Shown here: positions 55,770 to 64,000 of the stretch, one piece after another
Layout: the number at the start of each line of letters is the position of its first letter
Position numbering within the stretch: the stretch's first letter is position 1
Origin: Rhodospirillales bacterium
GTDB taxonomy: Bacteria > Pseudomonadota > Alphaproteobacteria > Rhodospirillales > Casp-alpha2
Assembly (NCBI GenBank): GCA_017640505.1
Contig: JAEPQO010000001.1
Coordinates: 946,625-1,010,624, forward strand
Length of the DNA stretch: 64,000 nt
Direction of reading: 5' to 3'
Position numbers and translations under genes: made by a program
Notes under the pieces: model-generated
What the model saw: the letters and a program-made list of their open reading frames with translations, nothing else
Databases searched by the model: none
What the model was told of the DNA's origin: nothing

Positions 55770-56666
55770 ATGACGGACGACAATACGAAAATCAAGGCGA
55801 CCCTGATCGGATCGACGGCGGTCCTCATGTGGGGGCTGTTGGCGCTGTTCACGACGCTGACCGGCAAGATCCCAGCGTTCCAGCTGGCGGCGATGTCGTT
55901 CGGGATCGCGACCGCGTTCGTCGTCCTGAAATGGCTGGTACGCCGCGAAGACGTGCTCCGTCATTTGCGCCAACCGGTGGGCGCGTGGATGCTCGGCACC
56001 CTCGGCCTGTTCGGCTATCACTTTTTTTATTTCATGGCGCTCAAAAATGCACCGCCGGTCGAAGCCGGGCTGATCGCTTATATGTGGCCGCTGCTGATTG
56101 TCGTCGGTTCGGCATTGCTGCCGGGCGAGCGGCTGCGCTGGTGGCATGTCGCCGGTGCCGTCGCCGGATTGGTCGGGGCCGCGATCCTGATCACCGGGGG
56201 CAGGGGGCTATCCGGTTTCAAAAGCGAGTTTGCGGTGGGCTATGCGTTCGCGGTGCTGTGTTCACTGACGTGGTCCAGCTATTCCATCACCAACCGCCGC
56301 TTCGGCCACGTGCCGACGGATACGGTCGGCGGGTTCTGCGCGGCGACGGCAATCCTCGCCACGTTCTGCCACATGATCTTCGAGCAGACGATCTGGCCCG
56401 CTGATGCACTGGAATGGCTGGGGGTCATCGGCCTCGGCCTCGGGCCGGTCGGTGCCGCGTTTTTTACATGGGACTATGGCACCAAGCATGGTGACATCCA
56501 GGTGCTGGGCGCTCTGGCATACGCTGCGCCGCTGATCTCGACGATCATGCTGATCGCCTTCGGCAAGGGCGAGGCGACGTGGTTTGTCGCGATTGGTTGC
56601 GTGCTGATCGTGGGTGGCGCAGTGTTGGCGTCGAAGGAACTCCTGAAACGGAGACGAAGAGCATGA
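55770..56666 (+). CDS. DMT family transporter (YddG/EamA-type)
   Basis: A 298-residue inner-membrane carrier with ten hydrophobic helices. The segment FYFMALKNAPPVEAGLIAY (about residues 91-109) and the overall two-EamA arrangement match the YddG-type exporters for aromatic or neutral amino acids. A short Arg/Lys-rich end (ELLKRRRRA) faces the cytosol. The start at 55770 (MTDDNTKIKATL) is preceded by GGGTGACGGGG; in-frame codons further up lie in the family C repeat. It overlaps the next gene by ATGA, so the two are coupled. Confidence 0.88.
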   Translation: MTDDNTKIKATLIGSTAVLMWGLLALFTTLTGKIPAFQLAAMSFGIATAFVVLKWLVRREDVLRHLRQPVGAWMLGTLGLFGYHFFYFMALKNAPPVEAGLIAYMWPLLIVVGSALLPGERLRWWHVAGAVAGLVGAAILITGGRGLSGFKSEFAVGYAFAVLCSLTWSSYSITNRRFGHVPTDTVGGFCAATAILATFCHMIFEQTIWPADALEWLGVIGLGLGPVGAAFFTWDYGTKHGDIQVLGALAYAAPLISTIMLIAFGKGEATWFVAIGCVLIVGGAVLASKELLKRRRRA

Positions 56667-57376
56667 CAGACGAGATCACCCTGGTTCAGTTTCCCCGTAA
56701 ACTCGGCGTGCCGAACCCGTCACCGTTCTGCGTCAAACTTGAGCTGTGGTTGAAACTCGCCGGGATTCCCTACACGGTCGAAGTGCAGACCATGCCCGGC
56801 AAAGCGCCGAAGAAAAAGATTCCCTACATCATCGAGAACGGCCGTGAGATCGGTGACAGCACCCTGATCATCGAGCATCTTTCGAAAACCCGTGGGATCG
56901 ACCTTGATGCCGGACTGAGCCCGCGCGAACGCGCGCTCGATCAGGCGGTCTGGGCGATGTGCGACGAGCGCCTTTACTGGTACTGCGTCCATGACCGCTG
57001 GTTGGGTGCGGGTTGGCCGGTGATCAGGGACACGTTCTTTGGCGGCATTCCGTCGCTGGTGCGCCCGATCATCACGTCCATTATCCAGCGATCCGTCCGT
57101 AAGCAGCTCTGGAACCAGGGCGCGGGGCGCCATACACCGGACGAAATCCTCGCCATGGCGAAACGCGATATCGCGGCGCTCGCCGATATCGTCGGTGACG
57201 GCCCTTATGTGCATGGTGAGCGGATCCGGAGCATCGACACCGTGGTCTATGCCTTTGCCGTCAACATGACGGAGGTCAAACTGGATACGCCGTTCACCGA
57301 AGCGGCACGGGCGCACGCGAACCTCGTCGCGTACGCCCGCCGCATCACGGAAAAGTACTTTCCTGAGCTGGGTTAG
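56663..57376 (+). CDS. Glutathione S-transferase, Faxc/metaxin-like
   Basis: A 237-residue protein of the GST fold. The start FPRKLGVPNPSPFCVKLELWL with a Pro-Phe-Cys motif near residue 22 resembles the Tom37/metaxin-like bacterial GST group, in which the thiol-binding Ser/Cys position is PFC. The glutathione-binding Pro-Ser segment appears as GDSTLIIEHL near residue 65. A C-terminal helical domain with GDGPYVHGERIRSIDTVVYAF completes the fold. It overlaps the transporter gene by four bases and, tail to tail, the next gene by four. Substrate unknown. Confidence 0.85.
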   Translation: MTDEITLVQFPRKLGVPNPSPFCVKLELWLKLAGIPYTVEVQTMPGKAPKKKIPYIIENGREIGDSTLIIEHLSKTRGIDLDAGLSPRERALDQAVWAMCDERLYWYCVHDRWLGAGWPVIRDTFFGGIPSLVRPIITSIIQRSVRKQLWNQGAGRHTPDEILAMAKRDIAALADIVGDGPYVHGERIRSIDTVVYAFAVNMTEVKLDTPFTEAARAHANLVAYARRITEKYFPELG

Positions 57377-57990
57377 GCTTGCACCGGCACTGTTTGCTCG
57401 AACGACAGCCGATCCGAAATCTTGTCGAACCAGTCGGCCAGTGCCGGGCGGTCATTCCGCCAGCCCATGTCCGGGAACCGCAGATCGATCCATCCGAGGC
57501 CGGCACCAATAGCGATCTCGGCGATGGTAATTGGCCCGTCCGTCGTCGCCATGCTATCGGCGGCAGCATCCGCAACATCCATGCAGCGGTTAACGACCGT
57601 CTGCTGACGTTCCGCCCACCAGTCCCATTTCAGCTCTGCGGGACGGCGCACGGTTTCGATCAGCAGAAGCACGCCGGCATCCAGCATGCCGTCGCCGGCG
57701 GCGGCAAGTGTCAACGCCTTGATACGCGCATCCGGATCGGCCGGAATGATCTTCTGGCCGTCGTGTTGGCTGTCCAGGTATTCGCAGATCACCGGGCTGT
57801 CATAGACGGCGTCCCCGGCGTCGGTGATCAGGCAGGGTACTTTGCCGATAGGGTTGGCCTGGCCCAGGTCGGTCTCGGCCGACCACGGGTCGGTGGAGAC
57901 CCGCTCGATCCGCTCAGCGAGGCCTGTTTCGATGGCGGTGATGGAGACCTTGCGCACATACGGCGAGGTCGGCGAGTAACGAAGCTTCAT
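57373..57990 (-). CDS. Glutathione S-transferase (beta/omega-like)
   Basis: A 205-residue typical GST: YSPTSPYVRKVSITAIETGL at residues 5-24 with the catalytic Ser in SPYVRKV, the cis-Pro loop GKVPCLITD and the glutathione-binding DSPVICEYLD (residues 69-78). The C-terminal domain has TIAEIAIGAGLGWIDLRF, the N-capping box. Start at 57990 with GGGGCCCCCC-type upstream text, i.e. no strong ribosome-binding site visible. It may conjugate glutathione to electrophiles or act in isomerisation; it is encoded opposite the metaxin-like GST, which it meets tail to tail. Confidence 0.9.
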   Translation of the reverse strand: MKLRYSPTSPYVRKVSITAIETGLAERIERVSTDPWSAETDLGQANPIGKVPCLITDAGDAVYDSPVICEYLDSQHDGQKIIPADPDARIKALTLAAAGDGMLDAGVLLLIETVRRPAELKWDWWAERQQTVVNRCMDVADAAADSMATTDGPITIAEIAIGAGLGWIDLRFPDMGWRNDRPALADWFDKISDRLSFEQTVPVQA

Positions 57991-58123
57991 GGGGGGCCCC
58001 TCCCTAGGCATTGAATTCATCTCTAACGGCAATATGGGGATTCCACACGCAATGTCACGGTCTGCGTTTGTGTTGTGTCCCGGGGGGATGACCGCCGCGT
58101 GGAAAGGTTCTAATCTCGGGCGC

Positions 58124-58909
58124 ATGTGGTCGGATGTCGTCGATCTGAGGGAATTTTACGCCCGCCGCCTGGGACGCACGGCGCAGCGCATGGTGCGCCG
58201 CCGCCTGCGCCAGCTGTGGCCGGACGCGACGGGGTTGCGTGTGCTCGGCCTCGGTTTCGCGACGCCGTATCTCAACATGTTTCGGGGCGAGGCGGAACGG
58301 GTGATCGCCGCGATGCCGGCCGGGCAGGGTGTGATGCACTGGCCTGTGCGCGAACGCGGCCTGACCATGCTCGCCGACGAGACCGATTTGCCGCTGCCGG
58401 ATTTCAGCATGGACCGTGTCCTGATCGTGCATGCGCTGGAATGTACCGAGCAGGTGCGCCCGCTGCTGCGCGAAGCCTGGCGGGTGCTGGCCGATTCCGG
58501 CCGTCTTGTGGTCGTGGTACCGAACCGGCGCGGGTTGTGGGCGCGGTTCGAATCGACCCCGCTCGGCAATGGCAGGCCCTATTCCCGCAGCCAACTGTCA
58601 CGATTGCTGCGTGACAACATGTTCATGCCGGTCGAGAGCACGCGCGCGCTTTTCGTGCCGCCGGTCGATCTCGGCCTATTGCAGGGGTCCGCGGCGGCGT
58701 GGGAAAAGGTCGGAATGAAACTGTTCCCCGCGGCCGCCGGCGTGATCATGATCGAGGCCGTCAAACAAATGTACGCCCAGCCGATCGCCGTCGAGCCGAA
58801 ACGCAAGCGTGCGCTGGACGCCCTTCCGGAACGCCCGCACGGCCTTAACAGGTTCCCGCGCCAGGATGGTCCGCTCGCGGCCCGGCAGCGGTCGGATCGA
58901 AGATCGTGA
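58124..58909 (+). CDS. Class I SAM-dependent methyltransferase
   Basis: A 261-residue methyltransferase of the type 11 fold. Motif I reads VLGLGFATPYL (about residues 41-51), a weakened form of the usual GxGxG, and the DLPLPDFSMDRVLIVHALE block (about 87-105) matches the post-II and IV regions. LREAWRVLADSGRLVVVVPN is the standard motif. It is long at the C terminus (Arg/Lys-rich). The ATG at 58124 starts MWSDVVDLREFY, conserved in a Rhodospirillales group of unassigned function. The stop overlaps the following GTG start (GTGA), so the two are coupled. Confidence 0.85.
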   Translation: MWSDVVDLREFYARRLGRTAQRMVRRRLRQLWPDATGLRVLGLGFATPYLNMFRGEAERVIAAMPAGQGVMHWPVRERGLTMLADETDLPLPDFSMDRVLIVHALECTEQVRPLLREAWRVLADSGRLVVVVPNRRGLWARFESTPLGNGRPYSRSQLSRLLRDNMFMPVESTRALFVPPVDLGLLQGSAAAWEKVGMKLFPAAAGVIMIEAVKQMYAQPIAVEPKRKRALDALPERPHGLNRFPRQDGPLAARQRSDRRS

Positions 58910-59667
58910 ACGAGACCATGACAGGGGATGTCGTCGCGTGCCGGGTCAAGGCCGTCGACATGGCGTCGCCGGACGTCAGGATCGTCCGCCTCGAAGCAGA
59001 GCACGGTCCGCTGTTCGACTGGCGTGCCGGTCAGTATGCAAGCTTCCGGATCTGCGAAATGGAGCCCCGGGACTATTCCATCGCCAACGCGCCGGGCGGG
59101 GGTGAACTTGAACTCCATATTCGCCGATCCGGCGCCGGCGGCGTCAGCGATTTCATCTGCAACGACCTCAAGGCCGGGGATCCGGTGGACGTACAAGGTG
59201 CGTTCGGTGGCGCCTATTTCCGTACCAGGCATGAAGGCCCGTTGCTGGCGATTGCCGGCGGCACGGGCCTGGCGCCGATGAAGGCGATCGTCGAAGCGGC
59301 ACTGGCAAGTGGCCTCAAACAGGACGTGCATCTCTATTTCGGGGTCAAGGACGAGAGCGAGATTTATCTCGAGCGGCATTTTATCGAGCTCACGCACCGT
59401 CACCCGAATTTCCGGTTCGTCACCGTGATCTCGGATCCGAAGGAAAACTCGGGCCGGCGGTCGGGATTCGTGTCGGATGCGGTGGCGGCTGACTTCCAGC
59501 TTCTCTACGGCTTCCAGTGTTATATCGCCGGTCCGCCGGCAATGGTCGAGGCGAGCGTGCATATGCTGGGGCTCAAATCGGTGCCCAGGCACGATATCTT
59601 TGCCGATGCCTTCTATACCGAAGCGCAGATGCAGGCGAAGGGGGAACCGCGCCCGGACTGGGGATGA
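58906..59667 (+). CDS. Ferredoxin-NADP reductase-like FAD oxidoreductase
   Basis: A 253-residue flavoprotein of the ferredoxin reductase superfamily: FAD motif RDYSIAN (about residues 55-61), the phosphate-binding GGVSDFI, and the NAD(P) motif AIAGGTGLAPMKAI (about 109-122). A short helix and DIFADAF end the protein. No [2Fe-2S] ferredoxin domain is fused, so an external electron acceptor is needed. The start codon is GTG, overlapping the stop of the methyltransferase gene. It may work with that enzyme or with QueE next door, which needs a reducing partner, but neither is proven. Confidence 0.85.
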   Translation: MNETMTGDVVACRVKAVDMASPDVRIVRLEAEHGPLFDWRAGQYASFRICEMEPRDYSIANAPGGGELELHIRRSGAGGVSDFICNDLKAGDPVDVQGAFGGAYFRTRHEGPLLAIAGGTGLAPMKAIVEAALASGLKQDVHLYFGVKDESEIYLERHFIELTHRHPNFRFVTVISDPKENSGRRSGFVSDAVAADFQLLYGFQCYIAGPPAMVEASVHMLGLKSVPRHDIFADAFYTEAQMQAKGEPRPDWG

Positions 59668-59696
59668 TACGGCAATTGGATTGATGCGGGCGCGCA

Positions 59697-60353
59697 ATGG
59701 GCGTAAAACCCGCCTTCATGACGTATCAGGTCAAAGAAATATTCTACACCCTGCAGGGCGAGGGGCGGCAGACCGGCCGGCCCGCGGTCTTTTTGCGCTT
59801 TGCGGGCTGTAACCTGTGGACCGGCCGGGAACAGGACCGGGAAGATGCCGTCTGTACCTTTTGCGATACCGATTTTGTCGGCACGGACGGAGACGGCGGC
59901 GGCCAATTCAAGGATGCCGAAACGCTGGCGGAGGTCGTGCGTAAGACCTGGCTCGGCAAGGGGACGGGGCGCCCCTTTGTCGTGATCACGGGTGGCGAGC
60001 CCCTGCTGCAGGTCGACACGGCGCTGATCGATGCGCTGCACGAAGCGGGTTTCGAGATTGCGGTGGAGACCAACGGCACCATCGCTGCGCCGGACGGGAT
60101 CGACTGGATTTGCGTCAGCCCCAAGGCGGACGCGGAACTGAAACAGGTTTCCGGGCATGAACTGAAGCTTGTCTTCCCGCAGGAAAAGGCGATGCCGGAA
60201 CGGTTCGAAGACCTGGCGTTCGATTACTTCATGCTGCAGCCGATGGACGGCCCCGACGCCAAGGCGCACATCCGCGCCTGCGTCGATTACTGCCGCGACC
60301 ACCCCAAGTGGCGGCTCAGCCTGCAAACCCACAAGATGCTCGGTATTCCATGA
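59697..60353 (+). CDS. queE: 7-carboxy-7-deazaguanine synthase (radical SAM)
   Basis: A 218-residue radical-SAM enzyme that rearranges 6-carboxytetrahydropterin to 7-carboxy-7-deazaguanine. Its [4Fe-4S] motif has the extended spacing of proteobacterial QueE: C38, then C53 and C56 (CNLWTGREQDRE...CTFCDTDF). FYTLQGEGRQTGRPAVF and ITGGEPLLQ follow the family. The start is the ATG at 59697; one at 59718 (MTYQVKEIF) is possible. It is followed by queD after 23 bases and with it forms an operon. Confidence 0.95.
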   Translation: MGVKPAFMTYQVKEIFYTLQGEGRQTGRPAVFLRFAGCNLWTGREQDREDAVCTFCDTDFVGTDGDGGGQFKDAETLAEVVRKTWLGKGTGRPFVVITGGEPLLQVDTALIDALHEAGFEIAVETNGTIAAPDGIDWICVSPKADAELKQVSGHELKLVFPQEKAMPERFEDLAFDYFMLQPMDGPDAKAHIRACVDYCRDHPKWRLSLQTHKMLGIP

Positions 60354-60376
60354 GCCGGGTGCGGATCGGAAGTTAG

Positions 60377-60733
60377 ATGGAAATTTTCAAGGAATTCACA
60401 TTCGAGGCGGCGCACGACCTGCCGAATACGCCGGACGGCCACAAGTGCCGCCGTCTGCACGGGCACAGCTTTCGGGTGCGCCTCGCCGTCGAAGGGCCGG
60501 TCGACGAACACACCGGCTGGGTGATGGACTTCGCCGACATCAAGGCCGCGTTCCACCCGATCTGGGAACGGCTCGACCACCACTATCTGAATGACATCCC
60601 GGGGCTGGATAACCCGACCTCCGAGGTCATCGCCAAGTGGATATGGGCGGAACTGAAGCCGGTGCTGCCCGAGCTTTCCGAAGTGAAGCTCTGGGAAACC
60701 TGCACCGCGGGGTGCACATACCGGGGCGACTAA
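60377..60733 (+). CDS. queD: 6-carboxy-5,6,7,8-tetrahydropterin synthase
   Basis: A 118-residue PTPS-fold enzyme converting dihydroneopterin triphosphate into 6-carboxytetrahydropterin, the pathway entry after GTP cyclohydrolase. Zinc ligands H13, H28 and H30 (FEAAHDL and RLHGHSF), the catalytic C24 (HKCRRLHGH), catalytic H68/H69 (LDHHYLND) and E107 (WETCT) are all present, so it is a carboxylating QueD rather than a plain PTPS. GGAAG is upstream. It meets the convergent queF with a four-base overlap of their stop regions. Confidence 0.96.
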   Translation: MEIFKEFTFEAAHDLPNTPDGHKCRRLHGHSFRVRLAVEGPVDEHTGWVMDFADIKAAFHPIWERLDHHYLNDIPGLDNPTSEVIAKWIWAELKPVLPELSEVKLWETCTAGCTYRGD

Positions 60734-61194
60734 CCCCGGCCGCGATAGGGCTGCACGCCCTGGTCCGGCAGCCAAAGCCCCTTGGGCGGTTCGCCCGACT
60801 GATAGAACACATCGATGGGAATGCCGCCGCGCGGATACCAGTAACCGCCGATGCGGATCCAGTGCGGCTCGGCCGCGGTGATGATCTTCTGCGCGATGTC
60901 GACCGTGCACTTTTCGTGAAACCCCGGGTGATTCCGGAAACTGCCCAGGAAAAGTTTCAGCGACTTGCTCTCGACGATGGACCGTTCGGGGACGTAGTCG
61001 ATCACCAGGTGCGCAAAATCGGGCTGCCCGGTGACCGGGCAGAGCGACGTGAACTCGGGTGCCGTGAAGCGGATCAGGTAACGCGTGCCGGGATGCGGAT
61101 TGGGCACGCATTCGAGTTCGGCCGCGTCCGGGCTTTCCGGCAGCTCGCTCGCCTGGCCGAGCTGGTTCAGCGTTTCGTATGTAGTCTCGCTCAT
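60730..61194 (-). CDS. queF: preQ0 reductase (NADPH-dependent 7-cyano-7-deazaguanine reductase)
   Basis: A 154-residue tunnel-fold enzyme that reduces preQ0 to preQ1. It is of the short, type I (YkvM) form. The thioimide-forming Cys is C52 ([11 protein letters not shown]), with D59 as acid and ESKSLK (75-80) as the substrate/NADPH block. FEEKCTV-type text (FHEKCTVDI) is also typical. It reads leftward, tail to tail with queD, so the pathway is split over two strands here. Confidence 0.96.
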   Translation of the reverse strand: MSETTYETLNQLGQASELPESPDAAELECVPNPHPGTRYLIRFTAPEFTSLCPVTGQPDFAHLVIDYVPERSIVESKSLKLFLGSFRNHPGFHEKCTVDIAQKIITAAEPHWIRIGGYWYPRGGIPIDVFYQSGEPPKGLWLPDQGVQPYRGRG

Positions 61195-61250
61195 GTGCGC
61201 ATATTAGGCGACGGCTTCCGCACGGGCAAAGCCGGAATGCCGGTATCTGA

Positions 61251-61808
61251 TCAGGATGTCACTTCGACCGTCAGTTCCTCGTAGGTGGCGTCGAGCCGGC
61301 CCATGCAGCGCACACGCTGTTGCTTGCCGTCGAACGCTTCGTGGGTTGCCGGTATGAACGTCACTTCGAGCGTCACCACGTCGAGCAGCTTTGCGCCCAC
61401 GTCCTCGAACCGGTCGGCCCAGAAATGCGCCTTCGGTTTGAACGCATTCAGCAGGTACCAGCCCGCGGCACTCGGCCCCTTAGGCGTGTTCCGCGTCAGG
61501 TCTCTGACGATGTCGCGGAAGGTCTTGGCACAGGCATCCGCGGTGCGGCTCTGCTTGGGCACCGGCACGGAAACGAAAAGGGTGATGCGGTTGGCGCGCC
61601 AGTCATAAAACGAGCCCGTCACCGGTGCGCCCACGTACTTGGGTATGGTGCGGCTCGCCGTCATGGCGATGTCCTTGTCGAGCTGGGCGATGCCCCAGTC
61701 GAACAGCGTCACGGGTTCTTCCATCAGACGTCGGAGCACGTCTTTTTGCTGGGCAGCCGCCTGGCCGGCCACAAGCAGCACACAGAAAAGGGTCAGAATT
61801 CGCAGCAT
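61251..61808 (-). CDS. Exported protein of unknown function
   Basis: A 185-residue protein with a signal peptide (residues 1-19, ending QAAAQ). The mature part has alternating beta and helical text with two Cys (ADACAKTF, VRCMGRLD) and a conserved-looking Trp/Phe-rich region (SFYDWRANRITLFVSV, LLNAFKPKAHFWADRFEDV). I recognise no family. It lies between queF and tgt in the same direction, 56 bases from queF's start, and is preceded by an AT-rich region of about 115 bases that probably holds its own promoter. A link to queuosine is not suggested by the sequence. Confidence 0.6.
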   Translation of the reverse strand: MLRILTLFCVLLVAGQAAAQQKDVLRRLMEEPVTLFDWGIAQLDKDIAMTASRTIPKYVGAPVTGSFYDWRANRITLFVSVPVPKQSRTADACAKTFRDIVRDLTRNTPKGPSAAGWYLLNAFKPKAHFWADRFEDVGAKLLDVVTLEVTFIPATHEAFDGKQQRVRCMGRLDATYEELTVEVTS

Positions 61809-61924
61809 CGGCGCCTCCTCTTATTCGTTCGTATTATAACAAGAGTCGCAATTTGTGCGTATTTTAGCACAGACGCCGCATTTGCCCTAACCAAGTTTTA
61901 TGACAATTGCGTCCGGGGGCGGAC

Positions 61925-64000
<2,076 letters not shown>

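Overview
The window is ordinary, gene-dense chromosome of a high-GC alphaproteobacterium, most likely a Rhodospirillales-type (free-living, probably marine or soil) lineage. The inference rests on gene content: a type II lumazine synthase behind an FMN riboswitch, the ethylmalonyl-CoA pathway genes mcd, ccr and ecm, TIGR02302 next to lysA, an MJ0042 zinc-ribbon gene opposite ftsEX, a chorismate mutase-hisC-tyrA cluster, a PhaR-controlled polyhydroxybutyrate locus, and several short palindromic repeat families known from alphaproteobacterial genomes. No tRNA, rRNA, insertion sequence, prophage or CRISPR array is visible, and no gene-free stretch exceeds about 250 bases.

Layout: 0-3 kb holds a cut-off exonuclease, a LysE exporter, the FMN riboswitch with ribH and a secreted amidohydrolase. 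3-9 kb is the ethylmalonyl-CoA block (ccr, mcd and an acetyltransferase leftward, ecm rightward from a shared control region rich in TTGCAA boxes). 10-13.7 kb is a small catabolic operon (VOC protein, CoA-transferase, HMG-CoA-lyase-like enzyme) followed by a LysR gene that lacks a normal start codon. 13.7-20.8 kb carries a lipoprotein, a TauE-type permease, aminopeptidase P, a DUF1127 protein, a PAS protein and a DUF3179 protein. 20.4-28.2 kb contains the TlpA thioredoxin, argH, two related coiled-coil proteins (one cytosolic, one exported), a small lipoprotein, lysA and TIGR02302. 28.3-35.5 kb contains the zinc-ribbon membrane protein, ftsE, ftsX, a YdcF-like protein, an acyltransferase and a class II ribonucleotide reductase. 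35.6-43.6 kb is mixed transport and redox genes, including an aberrant CLC protein. 43.5-46.9 kb is aromatic amino-acid and histidine biosynthesis. 47.4-49.2 kb and 59.7-64 kb together hold seven queuosine genes (queC, queG; queE, queD, queF, tgt, queA). 50.1-54.5 kb is the polyhydroxybutyrate locus.

The pathways connect: PhaA and PhaB make acetoacetyl-CoA and 3-hydroxybutyryl-CoA, which can be polymerised by PhaC or, after dehydration to crotonyl-CoA, enter the ethylmalonyl-CoA route through Ccr, Ecm and Mcd to replenish C4 acids during growth on C2 units. Ecm and NrdJ both need adenosylcobalamin, so the organism should make or import B12.

The most unusual points are a phaC gene whose first ~210 bases also encode the coiled-coil tail of the preceding gene in another frame; a LysR gene apparently starting with ATC; a hairpin that can hide the ribosome-binding site of a stress-type coiled-coil gene; a CLC protein lacking both functional glutamates; and a candidate C5-dicarboxylate (itaconate/citramalate-like) operon. 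I did not see an obviously new multi-gene defence or mobile system.
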